Of a stretch of 64,000 bases of DNA, positions 1-9,640 are shown one piece after another. The stretch is taken from assembly GCF_023101685.1 (NCBI RefSeq), contig NZ_CP082164.1, forward strand, positions 4,712,001 through 4,776,000. Direction: 5' to 3'. A program made the position numbers and the translations under genes. Under the pieces are notes generated by a model that was given only the letters and a program-made list of their open reading frames with translations, did not search any database and had not been told where the DNA came from. Numbering within the stretch: position 1 is the stretch's first letter; each line of letters starts with the position of its first letter. This stretch comes from Bradyrhizobium sp. 186 (lineage in GTDB: Bacteria; Pseudomonadota; Alphaproteobacteria; Rhizobiales; Xanthobacteraceae).

Positions 1-643
1 GGCCGGACTGGTCGGCGAACTCGACCAATTCGGCAGCCGCGATACGGCCCGGTGCGCGATGAAAGAGATCGCGGTCGATCACGGCGCGCGATTTCGGGCG
101 CGGCAGCGCGTCATTTCCGCGCATCAGATTCTTGATCTCGAAGCCGCCGTCCTCGCAGAAGGTCTTGAGCGATGCGATGACGTGGCAGATCTTGCCGTCG
201 GCCTGGAACGGCAGCAACAACCGTTCATAGGCGACGATACGCCCGTAGATGTCGTCGACGTCAGCAACGCTGTAGACCGGAAGCCCGCGCGCCACGCATT
301 CATAATAAACCGGCATCACGAAAGGCACGAGTCGGGGGCCGATATACTCATCCAGCAGAACGCCCTTGCCGGTATGTCCATAGGCGCGCGAAATGCGCGT
401 GCCTTCGCTCTGGATCGTCAGGCGCGGTGTCGGCGTCGAGGCGTCCACCGTATAATAGATGAGATCGGACAGCTCTTCCTCCAGCCGCGCCGGCTGATAC
501 TCCCAGATTGCCGGTGCGATCTGCTGGCGCGCATAAAGTCTCAGCCACGTGTTCAGGAGATCACGCTGCCTGATCGACTTGACTGCGGAGGGAGCGGCGC
601 TTGCGAAATCCAAAACAATATTCCCAGCGATAAAAACCCGCAC
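1..643 (-). CDS. PAS-like hypothetical protein, 3' end outside the window
   Basis: The minus strand is open from the window edge up to a GTG at 641-643, giving at least 214 residues. No ATG occurs in this frame between that GTG and the upstream in-frame stop, so GTG is the best start. The protein begins VRVFIAGNIVLDFASAAPS and contains the segment RQRDLLNTWLRLYARQQ and later YGRIVAYERLLLPFQADG. It resembles a family of rhizobial proteins of about 180-220 residues that I associate with a divergent PAS fold (PAS_5), a likely small-ligand or signal-sensing module. No output domain is visible in the part seen. It is divergent from livG. Function is unknown and the family assignment is from memory. 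Confidence 0.6.
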   Translation of the reverse strand, partial: MRVFIAGNIVLDFASAAPSAVKSIRQRDLLNTWLRLYARQQIAPAIWEYQPARLEEELSDLIYYTVDASTPTPRLTIQSEGTRISRAYGHTGKGVLLDEYIGPRLVPFVMPVYYECVARGLPVYSVADVDDIYGRIVAYERLLLPFQADGKICHVIASLKTFCEDGGFEIKNLMRGNDALPRPKSRAVIDRDLFHRAPGRIAAAELVEFADQSG

Positions 644-964
644 ATGATCCCAGTTGCGGGAAAATTTTCTATGAAGGCTGGCGCGCGGAACGAAAGACCG
701 TTAACGACGACTTGATGACCGGTGCCTTGCGAACCGGGAGGCCGGGCAGGCGCGACATCGAAACACCTCCGACTAAGGGAGCATTTGTATCCCAGCCGGA
801 GGCCTGATCTGCTCAGCTTTCCGCCTTGCCTAACCCCCGTCACCTCCGGCATATTCCGCGCCCGGAGGCGGCGTTCCGGATAGGCTCTAAAGGCCTCCGG
901 AAAGCCGAAGCAACAAGGACAGCCACGCGCGGCCAGCGCGTCGTGCGGGCAGGGGGAAATCTGT
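644..964. other. Divergent intergenic region between PAS-like gene and livG
   Basis: There are 321 bases with no convincing gene. The region must hold the promoters of both flanking genes. Short GC-rich complementary segments around 860-910 could fold into hairpins in a livG leader. An AGGGGG purine run at about 951-956 is the likely ribosome-binding site of livG. No recognisable riboswitch or operator was identified. Confidence 0.5.
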
Positions 965-1720
965 TTGGCCGATGAGTTCATTCTCGAAACGGAAGGCTTG
1001 ACCAAGGAGTTCGCGGGCTTCTTTGCCGTCCGCGACGTTGCGCTCAAGGTTCGTCGTGGGAGCATTCACGCGTTGATTGGCCCGAACGGGGCCGGCAAGA
1101 CGACGTGCTTTAATCTCTTGACCAAGTTCCTCAAGCCGTCAGCCGGGAAAATCCTGTACAAGGGGCAGGATATCACCGCGATGGCGCCGGCCGACGTGGC
1201 GCGCATGGGACTGGTACGTTCGTTCCAGATTTCGGCGGTGTTTCCGCATCTCACCGCGCTTGAAAACGTTCGCGTCGCGCTCCAGCGCCAGCACGGCAGC
1301 TCGTTTGATTTCTGGCGCTCCAAGTCCGTGCTCAATGGCTTCAACGATCGCGCGCGTGAACTGTTGAACGATGTTGGCCTCAGCGAGTTTGCCAATACGC
1401 CCGCGGTCGAAATGCCCTATGGGCGCAAGCGGGCACTTGAGATCGCAACCACGCTCGCGCTCGACCCGGAGATGATGCTGCTGGACGAGCCGATGGCCGG
1501 CATGGGCCACGAGGATATCGACAAGATCGCGGCGCTGATCAAGCGCATCTCGGCGAAGTACACCATCCTGATGGTCGAGCACAATCTGAGCGTCGTGGCC
1601 AATCTCTCCGACATCATCACCGTGCTGACGCGCGGGCAGGTGCTTGCGCAGGGCCATTACAGCGAACTCACCAAGGACGAGCGCGTCAAGGAAGCCTATC
1701 TGGGAGCGGGTCATGCCTGA
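965..1720 (+). CDS. livG: Branched-chain amino acid ABC transporter ATPase LivG
   Basis: This is a 251-residue ATP-binding subunit of a LIV-type importer, which energises uptake of branched-chain amino acids or related compounds with LivF, LivH, LivM and a periplasmic binding protein. Walker A is GPNGAGKT at residues 39-46 and Walker B plus catalytic Glu is MMLLDEP at about 170-176. The ABC signature at about 150-157 is PYGRKRAL rather than LSGGQ or the usual LivG form LSYGEQR. Helical-domain landmarks such as RSFQISAVFPHLTALENV are intact, so the protein is probably functional. The start is TTG (965-967), about 8 bases after a G-rich Shine-Dalgarno. It overlaps livF by 8 bases, which indicates translational coupling. 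Confidence 0.9.
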   Translation: MADEFILETEGLTKEFAGFFAVRDVALKVRRGSIHALIGPNGAGKTTCFNLLTKFLKPSAGKILYKGQDITAMAPADVARMGLVRSFQISAVFPHLTALENVRVALQRQHGSSFDFWRSKSVLNGFNDRARELLNDVGLSEFANTPAVEMPYGRKRALEIATTLALDPEMMLLDEPMAGMGHEDIDKIAALIKRISAKYTILMVEHNLSVVANLSDIITVLTRGQVLAQGHYSELTKDERVKEAYLGAGHA

Positions 1721-2459
1721 GACTGCGATTGCGGAAGCTCCGGCAAAGGCTGCGACCGGCGGCAACATCCTTCAGGTCCGCAACCTGGAAGCCTGGTACG
1801 GCGAATCCCACATCCTGCACGGGATCAATTTCGACGTGAATGCAGGGGAGGTCGTTACCCTGCTCGGGCGTAACGGCGCCGGCAAGACGACCACGCTGAA
1901 GTCGATCATGGGCATCATCGGCAAGCGCACCGGCTCGGTGAAGTTCAACAACCAGGACATCATCCGCACGACCTCGGACAAGATCGCGCGGATGGGTATC
2001 GCGTTCTGCCCGGAAGAGCGGGGAATTTTCTCCAGTCTCGACGTGCGGGAGAACCTGCTGCTGCCGCCGGTGGTACGTGCAGGCGGATTGCCGCTCGAAC
2101 AGATCTTCGATCTGTTTCCGAACCTGAAGGAACGCCTCAACAGCCAGGGAACCAAGCTGTCCGGCGGCGAGCAGCAGATGCTCGCGATCGCGCGCATCCT
2201 GCGCACCGGGGCCAGCTTCCTGATGCTGGACGAGCCGACCGAAGGTTTGGCGCCGGTCATCATCCAGCAGATCGGTCACACCATTGCGCGGCTCAAGAAG
2301 GAGGGCTTCACGATCCTCCTGGTCGAGCAGAACTTCCGGTTCGCGTCCACCGTCGCCGACCGCTATTATGTGGTCGAGCACGGCAAAATCATTGACGGAT
2401 TTTCCAATTCGGAGCTCGCCGCCAATATGGACAAGCTTCATACCTATCTCGGCGTATGA
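1713..2459 (+). CDS. livF: Branched-chain amino acid ABC transporter ATPase LivF
   Basis: This is the 248-residue second ATPase of the LIV-type importer. Walker A is LGRNGAGKTT at residues 51-60, the signature is canonical LSGGEQQ at 149-155, and Walker B is FLMLDEP at about 169-175, followed by EGLAP, typical of LivF. The ATG at 1713 lies inside the last codons of livG, so the two subunits are coupled. An in-frame start further upstream would run deep into livG and is not preferred. The residues before the ABC domain (about 1-18) are Ala-rich and probably disordered. Confidence 0.92.
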   Translation: MPETAIAEAPAKAATGGNILQVRNLEAWYGESHILHGINFDVNAGEVVTLLGRNGAGKTTTLKSIMGIIGKRTGSVKFNNQDIIRTTSDKIARMGIAFCPEERGIFSSLDVRENLLLPPVVRAGGLPLEQIFDLFPNLKERLNSQGTKLSGGEQQMLAIARILRTGASFLMLDEPTEGLAPVIIQQIGHTIARLKKEGFTILLVEQNFRFASTVADRYYVVEHGKIIDGFSNSELAANMDKLHTYLGV

Positions 2460-2480
2460 CCTTTCTGCGAAAGATCGGGC

Positions 2481-2510
2481 CGAGTGAAGAATAGCCTCGA
2501 GTGAAGAATA
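2481..2510 (+). repeat. Short tandem direct repeat between livF and livK
   Basis: The 13-base unit CGAGTGAAGAATA occurs at 2481-2493 and again at 2498-2510, separated by four bases. It lies just upstream of the livK ribosome-binding site (AAGGAAGG at about 2516). It may be a replication-slippage product; no regulatory role can be shown. Confidence 0.6.
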
Positions 2511-2538
2511 ATCTAAGGAAGGGATTTGGGAGCGAACC

Positions 2539-3759
2539 ATGAAGCATAGCATTTCAGGGATGTTGCTTGGTGCGGCGCTGGCGATCGGCGCAACGAGCGG
2601 GGCAGTCGCGCAGGACAAGACGATCAAGATCGGCGTGCTCACCGACAATTCGGGGCTCTATGCCGACCTGGGCGGCCCCGGCTCGACGGTGGCGGCGCAG
2701 ATGGCCATCGAGGATTCCGGGCTTGCAGCCAAGGGATGGAAGATCGACCTGATCTCCGCCGACCATCAGAACAAGCCCGACATCGGCTCCGCGATTGCCC
2801 GGCAATGGATCGACGTCGAGAAGGTCGACATCTTCATGGATGTCTTGAACTCCGGCGTTGCGCTGGCGGTCAACAATATCGTCAAGGAGAAGAATTCCAT
2901 CCTGATCGACACCGGCGCGGCGACGTCGGATCTCACCAACGCGCAATGCTCGCCGAATACGATCCACTGGGTCTACGACACCTACATGCTCGCGAACAGC
3001 ACGGGGCAGGCGCTAGTGAAGGCGGGCGGCGACACCTGGTACTTCCTGACTGCGGACTATGCCTTCGGACATGCGCTCGAGCGCGACACTGCTGCGGTCG
3101 TGGTGAAATCGGGCGGCAAGGTGATCGGCACCGTCAGGCATCCCCTGAATACCGCAGACTTCTCCTCGTTCCTGCTTCAAGCGCAGGCGTCGAAAGCTAA
3201 GGTCATCGGCATGGCGAATGCCGGCGGCGACACCACCAACACGATCAAGCAGGCGGCTGAATTCGGCATCGTTTCGGGCGGCCAGAAGCTCGCCGGCCTC
3301 CTTCTCTTCATCACTGACGTTCACGCGCTCGGCCTGAAGGTGGCGCAAGGGCTGAACTTCACTGAAACCTTCTATTGGGACATGAACGACGGCACCCGTG
3401 CCTTCTCTAAGCGCTTCTCCGAGCGCATGAAGAACAAGGCGATGCCCTCGATGGTGCAGGCCGGCGTCTATTCGGGCCTGATCCACTATTTCAAGGCGCT
3501 GGAGGCGATGGGCGGCAATCCGCACGACGGGGCCAAGGCGGTCGCCAAGATGAAGGAGATGCCGACGGACGACGCGCTGTTCGGCCAGGGTACGATCCGC
3601 GTGGACGGCCGCAAGCTCCATCCTGCCTATCTGTTCGAGGTCAAGAAGCCCGAGGAATCCAAGGGCCCCTGGGACTATTACAAGCTGATCGGCACGACCC
3701 CGGGTGACCAGGCCTTCCGACCGCTCTCGGAGAGTGCTTGTCCGTTGGTGAAGAAGTAA
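2539..3759 (+). CDS. LivK-type ABC transporter substrate-binding protein
   Basis: This 406-residue periplasmic ligand-binding protein has an N-terminal signal peptide (about residues 1-24, cleavage after AVAQ) followed by DKTIKIGVLTDNSG, the usual start of the type I periplasmic fold (Peripla_BP_6). Its position between livGF and livHM makes it the cognate receptor of this importer. A second protein of almost identical architecture is encoded at 17919-19142, and both end in PEESKGPWDYYKL followed by a CPLVKK tail. The ligand cannot be deduced; LIV-family receptors in rhizobia bind many amino acids, amides and aromatic acids. An AAGGAAGG Shine-Dalgarno precedes the ATG. Confidence 0.88.
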   Translation: MKHSISGMLLGAALAIGATSGAVAQDKTIKIGVLTDNSGLYADLGGPGSTVAAQMAIEDSGLAAKGWKIDLISADHQNKPDIGSAIARQWIDVEKVDIFMDVLNSGVALAVNNIVKEKNSILIDTGAATSDLTNAQCSPNTIHWVYDTYMLANSTGQALVKAGGDTWYFLTADYAFGHALERDTAAVVVKSGGKVIGTVRHPLNTADFSSFLLQAQASKAKVIGMANAGGDTTNTIKQAAEFGIVSGGQKLAGLLLFITDVHALGLKVAQGLNFTETFYWDMNDGTRAFSKRFSERMKNKAMPSMVQAGVYSGLIHYFKALEAMGGNPHDGAKAVAKMKEMPTDDALFGQGTIRVDGRKLHPAYLFEVKKPEESKGPWDYYKLIGTTPGDQAFRPLSESACPLVKK

Positions 3760-3825
3760 GACCAGCCGCGCCCGCGGGCGTAGCCCTGTGAAATGACTTA
3801 ACGAGACCGGGTACGAGATCGATCG

Positions 3826-4695
3826 ATGCAGGCTCTTTTTGCTCAGCTACTGGTAGGACTGATCAACGGCTCGTTTTACGCGCTGCTCAGTCTCGGGCTT
3901 GCCGTGATCTTCGGCATGCTCAACATCATCAATTTCGCCCATGGCGCGCTCTACATGATGGGCGCGTTCGTCGCCTATTTTCTGCTCAACAATGATTATC
4001 TCAGTATTGGCTACTGGCCAGCATTGATCGTCGCTCCGATTGTCGTCGGCATTTTCGGCATGATCCTGGAACGGACCATGCTGCAATGGCTGACCGGGCT
4101 CGACCATCTCTATGGCCTGCTGCTGACCTTCGGCATCGCGCTGATCGTGCAGGGCGTGTTCCAGAACTACTTTGGTTCGTCCGGCCTGCCTTACGCCATT
4201 CCGGATCAGCTCAAGGGCGGGATGAATCTCGGCTTCATGTTCCTGCCCGTCTATCGCGGCTGGGTCGTCATCTTCTCGCTGGTGGTGTGCATTGCGACGT
4301 GGTTCCTGATCGAGAAGACGCGGCTCGGCGCCTATTTGCGCGCCGCGACGGAAAACCCGACGTTGGTGCGCGCTTTCGGCATCAACGTGCCGCGCATGAT
4401 CACGCTCACCTACGGATTGGGCGTCGGCCTTGCTGCGCTCGCCGGCGTGCTCTCGGCGCCGATCAACCAGGTGCGGCCGCTGATGGGCGCCGACCTCATC
4501 ATCGTCGTGTTCGCGGTGGTGGTGATCGGCGGCATGGGTTCGATCATGGGATCGATCATCACCGGCTTCGCGCTCGGCGTGATCGAGGGCCTGACCAAGT
4601 ATTTTTACCCCGAGGCCTCCAACACCGTCGTGTTCGTGCTGATGGTGCTGGTACTCTTGGTGAAGCCAACGGGATTGACGGGAAGGGCGGCCTGA
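3826..4695 (+). CDS. livH: Branched-chain amino acid ABC transporter permease LivH
   Basis: This is a 289-residue inner-membrane permease with about eight hydrophobic segments. Family landmarks are LLVGLINGSFYALLSLGLAV at the N terminus, NIINFAHGALYMMGAF, a central RAATENPTLVRAFGINV coupling loop that contacts the ATPases, and a C-terminal GGMGSIMGSIITGFALG motif. The ATG at 3826 starts the first membrane segment directly. It is followed after one base by livM, so the two permeases are co-translated. Confidence 0.92.
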   Translation: MQALFAQLLVGLINGSFYALLSLGLAVIFGMLNIINFAHGALYMMGAFVAYFLLNNDYLSIGYWPALIVAPIVVGIFGMILERTMLQWLTGLDHLYGLLLTFGIALIVQGVFQNYFGSSGLPYAIPDQLKGGMNLGFMFLPVYRGWVVIFSLVVCIATWFLIEKTRLGAYLRAATENPTLVRAFGINVPRMITLTYGLGVGLAALAGVLSAPINQVRPLMGADLIIVVFAVVVIGGMGSIMGSIITGFALGVIEGLTKYFYPEASNTVVFVLMVLVLLVKPTGLTGRAA

Positions 4696-4696
4696 T

Positions 4697-5665
4697 ATGA
4701 CAGCCTTGACGGACGATACGCTGCCGGTGACCCCGCGCGCGATGCGCGACGAGATGATCGTATTCGCTGTGATGGCACTGCTGCTGGCCTCGGTGCCATT
4801 CAGCGGCGTCTACCCGTTCTTCGTGATGCAGGCGCTGTGCTTCGCGCTGCTCGCATGTGCCTTCAATCTTCTGATTGGCTATGGCGGCCTGCTGTCGTTC
4901 GGTCACGCGATGTTCTTAGGCACCGCCGGTTATTGCAGCGCGCATGCGCTGAAGGTGTGGGCGCTGCCGCCGGAGCTCGGTATCCTCGTCGGCGTCGCTG
5001 GTGCTTTCGTCCTCTCGATCGTGACCGGCTACATCTCGATCCGCCGCCAGGGCATCTATTTCTCGATGATTACCCTGGCGCTGTCGCAGCTGCTGTACTT
5101 CATCTACCTCCAGGCGCCGTTCACCCATGGTGAAGACGGCATCCAGGGCATTCCGCAGGGACACATGTTCGGCATCTTCGATCTCTCGAAGCCGACCGTC
5201 CTCTATTATGTCGTGCTCGTCGGCTTTCTCGCCGGCTTCCTGCTGATCTACCGCATCATCAATTCGCCGTTCGGCGAAGTCTTGAAGTCGATCCGCGAGA
5301 ACGAGCAGCGGGCGATCTCGCTGGGTTACCGGACCGACCAGTACAAGTTCCTGGCTTTCGTCCTGTCGGGCACGCTGGCCGGCTTTGCCGGATCGCTGAA
5401 GGTGTTCGTGGCGCAGAATGCCTCGCTCACCGACGTGCATTGGTCGATGTCGGGCGAAGTTGTGCTGATGACGCTGGTCGGCGGTCTCGGCACCATCTTC
5501 GGGCCTGTAGTCGGCGCCTTCGCGATCATCGCCATGCAGCAATATCTGGCGAGCTTCGGCCAGTGGGTGACTGTGATCCAGGGCTCGATCTTCGTGATCT
5601 GCGTGCTCACCTTCCGCCGCGGCGTGGTCGGTGAAATCGCGCACTACTTCCGGCGCTCACTCTAA
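4697..5665 (+). CDS. livM: Branched-chain amino acid ABC transporter permease LivM
   Basis: This 322-residue polytopic permease pairs with LivH. Diagnostic segments are ACAFNLLIGYGGLLSFGHAMFLG near residue 55, the cytoplasmic coupling loop SIRENEQRAISLGYRTDQYK, and GEVVLMTLVGGLGTIFGPVVGAF near the C terminus. It is the last gene of livGFKHM; the next gene, 156 bases on, has an unrelated function and is preceded by its own regulatory box. Confidence 0.92.
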   Translation: MTALTDDTLPVTPRAMRDEMIVFAVMALLLASVPFSGVYPFFVMQALCFALLACAFNLLIGYGGLLSFGHAMFLGTAGYCSAHALKVWALPPELGILVGVAGAFVLSIVTGYISIRRQGIYFSMITLALSQLLYFIYLQAPFTHGEDGIQGIPQGHMFGIFDLSKPTVLYYVVLVGFLAGFLLIYRIINSPFGEVLKSIRENEQRAISLGYRTDQYKFLAFVLSGTLAGFAGSLKVFVAQNASLTDVHWSMSGEVVLMTLVGGLGTIFGPVVGAFAIIAMQQYLASFGQWVTVIQGSIFVICVLTFRRGVVGEIAHYFRRSL

Positions 5666-5669
5666 GCTT

Positions 5670-5683
5670 TTGATTTATATCAA
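5670..5683 (+). promoter_or_regulatory. FixK/FNR-type binding site
   Basis: The 14-base sequence TTGATTTATATCAA is a perfect palindrome matching the TTGA-N6-TCAA consensus of FNR/FixK-family activators. It begins five bases after the livM stop and ends 138 bases before the DUF47 gene. If it acts at the usual -41.5 position, transcription would start near 5718, giving a leader of about 100 bases. Family knowledge links FixK2 in Bradyrhizobium to induction at low oxygen. Binding at this site is inferred. Confidence 0.65.
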
Positions 5684-5821
5684 ACTTATCTGTTGCGTGA
5701 AAGCGGTGGATGATCCGGCTCCGCGGGCGTGAGGTGGCACGCGCGCGGATCGAAAATGGTCTATGAAAGTTTTGTGACGGCCGGTTCGGGCCGGGCCATT
5801 TCCAACCGGTAGCCTATCCCC

Positions 5822-6466
5822 ATGATGCGATGGTTTCGCGCTTTCCTGCCCAAGGAAGAACGGTTCTTCGACCTGTTCGACCGCCATGCCCAGACCGTGA
5901 TCCAGGGTTCGATCGCGCTTCAGGGGATGCTGAACGGCGGCGAGGAGACGCCGGTCTATTGCCAGCGCGTCAACCAGTTCGAGAACGACGCCGACAACAT
6001 CACCCGTGAGGTGCTGACGGCGGTGCGCCGCACTTTCATCACGCCGTTCGATCGCGGCGACATCAAGAACCTGATCACGTCGATGGACGACGCCATCGAC
6101 CAGATGCAGCAGACGGCCAAGGCGGTGATGCTGTTCGAGGTCCGCAGCTTCGAGCCGCCGATGCGGGAGATCGGTGGGCTTCTGATCGAATGCGCCAACC
6201 TGGTGGGGCGCGCGCTGCCGCTGATGCAGGCGATTGGTCCAAACGTCGCCATGCTGACGGCGATCACGGAGGAACTGACCAAGTTGGAGGGCCGCGTCGA
6301 CGATCTCCACGACATTGGCCTGAAGGAGCTGTTCCTGAAGCACCGTGACGGCAGTGCGATGAATTTCATCGTCGGCGCCGAGATCTACGACCACCTGGAA
6401 AAGGTGGCCGACCGTTTCGACGACGTCGCGAACGAAATCAACAGCATCGTCATCGAGCAAGTTTAG
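5822..6466 (+). CDS. DUF47 PhoU-like phosphate transport accessory protein
   Basis: This 214-residue, probably all-helical protein belongs to the DUF47/PhoU-like family (Pit accessory protein). It begins MRWFRAFLPKEERFFDLFDRHAQTV and carries the acidic segment QFENDADNITREVLTAVRRTFITPFDRGDI, typical of the family, plus a C-terminal YDHLEKVADRFDDVANEI helix. Members sit next to pit and are thought to modulate low-affinity phosphate uptake. It is 15 bases upstream of pit and certainly in the same operon. The FixK-type box upstream suggests oxygen-responsive expression. Confidence 0.9.
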   Translation: MMRWFRAFLPKEERFFDLFDRHAQTVIQGSIALQGMLNGGEETPVYCQRVNQFENDADNITREVLTAVRRTFITPFDRGDIKNLITSMDDAIDQMQQTAKAVMLFEVRSFEPPMREIGGLLIECANLVGRALPLMQAIGPNVAMLTAITEELTKLEGRVDDLHDIGLKELFLKHRDGSAMNFIVGAEIYDHLEKVADRFDDVANEINSIVIEQV

Positions 6467-6481
6467 GACAGGGGCCGCGCC

Positions 6482-7489
6482 GTGGATGCTGCGTTGGGTC
6501 TTCCCGTCCTGGTCGGACTGATCGCCGTCGCGCTGCTGTTCGACTTCCTGAACGGCCTGCACGACGCCGCCAATTCGATCGCGACCATCGTCTCGACCCG
6601 CGTGCTGCGGCCGCAATTCGCGGTGCTCTGGGCCGCGTTCTTCAATTTCGTCGCCTTCATGGTGTTCGGGCTGCACGTCGCCGAGACCATCGGCACCGGC
6701 ATCATCGATCCCGCGATCGTCGATGCGCAGGTGATCTTCGCGGCCCTGGTCGGCGCCATCGTCTGGAACCTCGTGACCTGGGCGCTCGGCATCCCATCGT
6801 CGTCGTCGCACGCCTTGATCGGCGGCCTCGTCGGCGGCGGCATGGCAAAGGCCGGGATTTCGGCGGCGGTGTGGAGCGGATTGACCAAGACTGTGCTGGC
6901 GATCGTGCTGTCGCCGCTGGTCGGCTTCCTCTTGGCAATGATGCTGGTTGCGATCGTGTCCTGGGCCTCGGTGCGCTCGACGCCGTTTGCCGTCGATCGC
7001 GCCTTCCGCATCCTGCAATTTGCTTCTGCCTCGCTCTATTCGCTCGGCCACGGCGGCAACGACGCGCAGAAGACCATGGGCATCATCGCCGTGCTGCTCT
7101 ATTCGCAGGGCCATCTCGGCAGCGAATTCTCTGTCCCGTTCTGGGTGGTGCTGTCCTGCCAGGCGGCCATGGCGATGGGCACGCTGATGGGCGGTTGGCG
7201 CATCGTCCGCACCATGGGCCTGCGCATCACCAAGCTGACGCCGATGCAGGGCTTTTGCGCCGAGACCGGCGGCGCAGCGACCCTGTTCATGGCGACCTAC
7301 CTCGGGGTTCCCGTCTCGACCACCCATACCATCACCGGCGCGATCGTCGGCGTTGGCGCCGCCCGCCGCCTCTCGGCGGTGCGATGGAACGTCGCCAGCT
7401 CGATTGTCTACGCCTGGGTGATCACGATGCCGGCCTCGGCGATCGTTGCCGCGCTGACCTGGTGGGCGGTCAAGATCTTCGTCAGGTAA
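6482..7489 (+). CDS. pit: Low-affinity inorganic phosphate transporter, Pit family
   Basis: This 335-residue membrane protein is of the PHO4/Pit family, which moves phosphate (as a metal-phosphate complex) with protons. The two inverted family repeats are visible: [23 protein letters not shown] near the N terminus and [18 protein letters not shown] in the centre, each followed by a conserved loop ([13 protein letters not shown] and [13 protein letters not shown]). About nine or ten membrane segments are expected. The start is GTG at 6482. The 3' end overlaps the convergent sugE gene by 8 bases. Confidence 0.93.
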   Translation: MDAALGLPVLVGLIAVALLFDFLNGLHDAANSIATIVSTRVLRPQFAVLWAAFFNFVAFMVFGLHVAETIGTGIIDPAIVDAQVIFAALVGAIVWNLVTWALGIPSSSSHALIGGLVGGGMAKAGISAAVWSGLTKTVLAIVLSPLVGFLLAMMLVAIVSWASVRSTPFAVDRAFRILQFASASLYSLGHGGNDAQKTMGIIAVLLYSQGHLGSEFSVPFWVVLSCQAAMAMGTLMGGWRIVRTMGLRITKLTPMQGFCAETGGAATLFMATYLGVPVSTTHTITGAIVGVGAARRLSAVRWNVASSIVYAWVITMPASAIVAALTWWAVKIFVR

Positions 7490-7796
7490 CCAGTTTCAGC
7501 CCGACAATGCCGGCGACGATCAGTCCGATGCTCGCAAGGCGAAACGCGGTCGCCGGCTCGCCGAACAGGATGATGCCGAGCGTCGCGGTGCCGACCGCGC
7601 CGATCCCGGTCCAGACTGCATAAGCGGTTCCAATCGGAAGCGATTTGAGGGCGAGGCCAAGCAGGATGATGCTGCCGGCCATGGCCCCGAGCGTGAGGAC
7701 GGACGGGACAAGCTTCGTAAAGCCCTCGGTATATTTGAGGCCGATCGCCCAGGAGATCTCCAGAAGACCTGCGACGAACAGGATGCTCCAGGCCAG
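7482..7796 (-). CDS. sugE: SMR-family guanidinium exporter (SugE/Gdx), CTG start
   Basis: The reading frame encodes 104 residues, exactly the size of small multidrug resistance proteins, beginning (L/M)[18 protein letters not shown]. Four membrane helices are visible. The essential Glu is in GLLE (residue 13), followed by [14 protein letters not shown], and later [15 protein letters not shown] and [12 protein letters not shown]; these match the SugE/Gdx branch rather than EmrE. No ATG, GTG or TTG lies between the upstream in-frame stop and residue 39, so initiation is assigned to CTG at 7794-7796, five bases after a GGAGG Shine-Dalgarno. The leader holds a guanidine-II riboswitch, which supports the guanidinium-export role. 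It is convergent with pit. Confidence 0.85.
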   Translation of the reverse strand: MAWSILFVAGLLEISWAIGLKYTEGFTKLVPSVLTLGAMAGSIILLGLALKSLPIGTAYAVWTGIGAVGTATLGIILFGEPATAFRLASIGLIVAGIVGLKLVT

Positions 7797-7813
7797 GACG
7801 ACCTCCGTTCAAG

Positions 7814-7865
7814 GCAGGGTCGTCCCCGCGGGTGATGTGCTGATGGGCAGGAAGGCCGTCCCTCC
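7814..7865 (-). promoter_or_regulatory. Guanidine-II (mini-ykkC) riboswitch of sugE
   Basis: Read on the minus strand, the leader has two consecutive hairpins with six-base stems and ACGR tetraloops. The first is GGAGGGACGGCCTTCC (7865-7850, loop ACGG) and the second is GCGGGGACGACCCTGC (7829-7814, loop ACGA). They are separated by 20 bases. Each stem has one G.U wobble. This two-hairpin ACGR arrangement upstream of an SMR exporter is the defining pattern of the guanidine-II class. The GGAGG ribosome-binding site follows at 7806-7802. Confidence 0.85.
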
Positions 7866-7963
7866 CAAGCCTGATCCCAAGCCCGATATGGGGCTGGCCG
7901 GAGGGCTCCGCAATCAGCAAATGAGGCTTGATCAGGCCCATTTTCCCTGCCAAACGCTGCGCC

Positions 7964-9583
<1,620 letters not shown>

Positions 9584-9640
9584 TGTTTCCCAGACGTTGC
9601 CCGTGAAGCAGGATGGCAACGCATAGCGAGGTCGGCGGTC

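Noticed and set aside
840..930. Glycine-riboswitch-like phrases (GCCGAAG, AGGACAG) in the livG leader
   Set aside because: The order and spacing do not match the conserved core, and the paired elements are missing.
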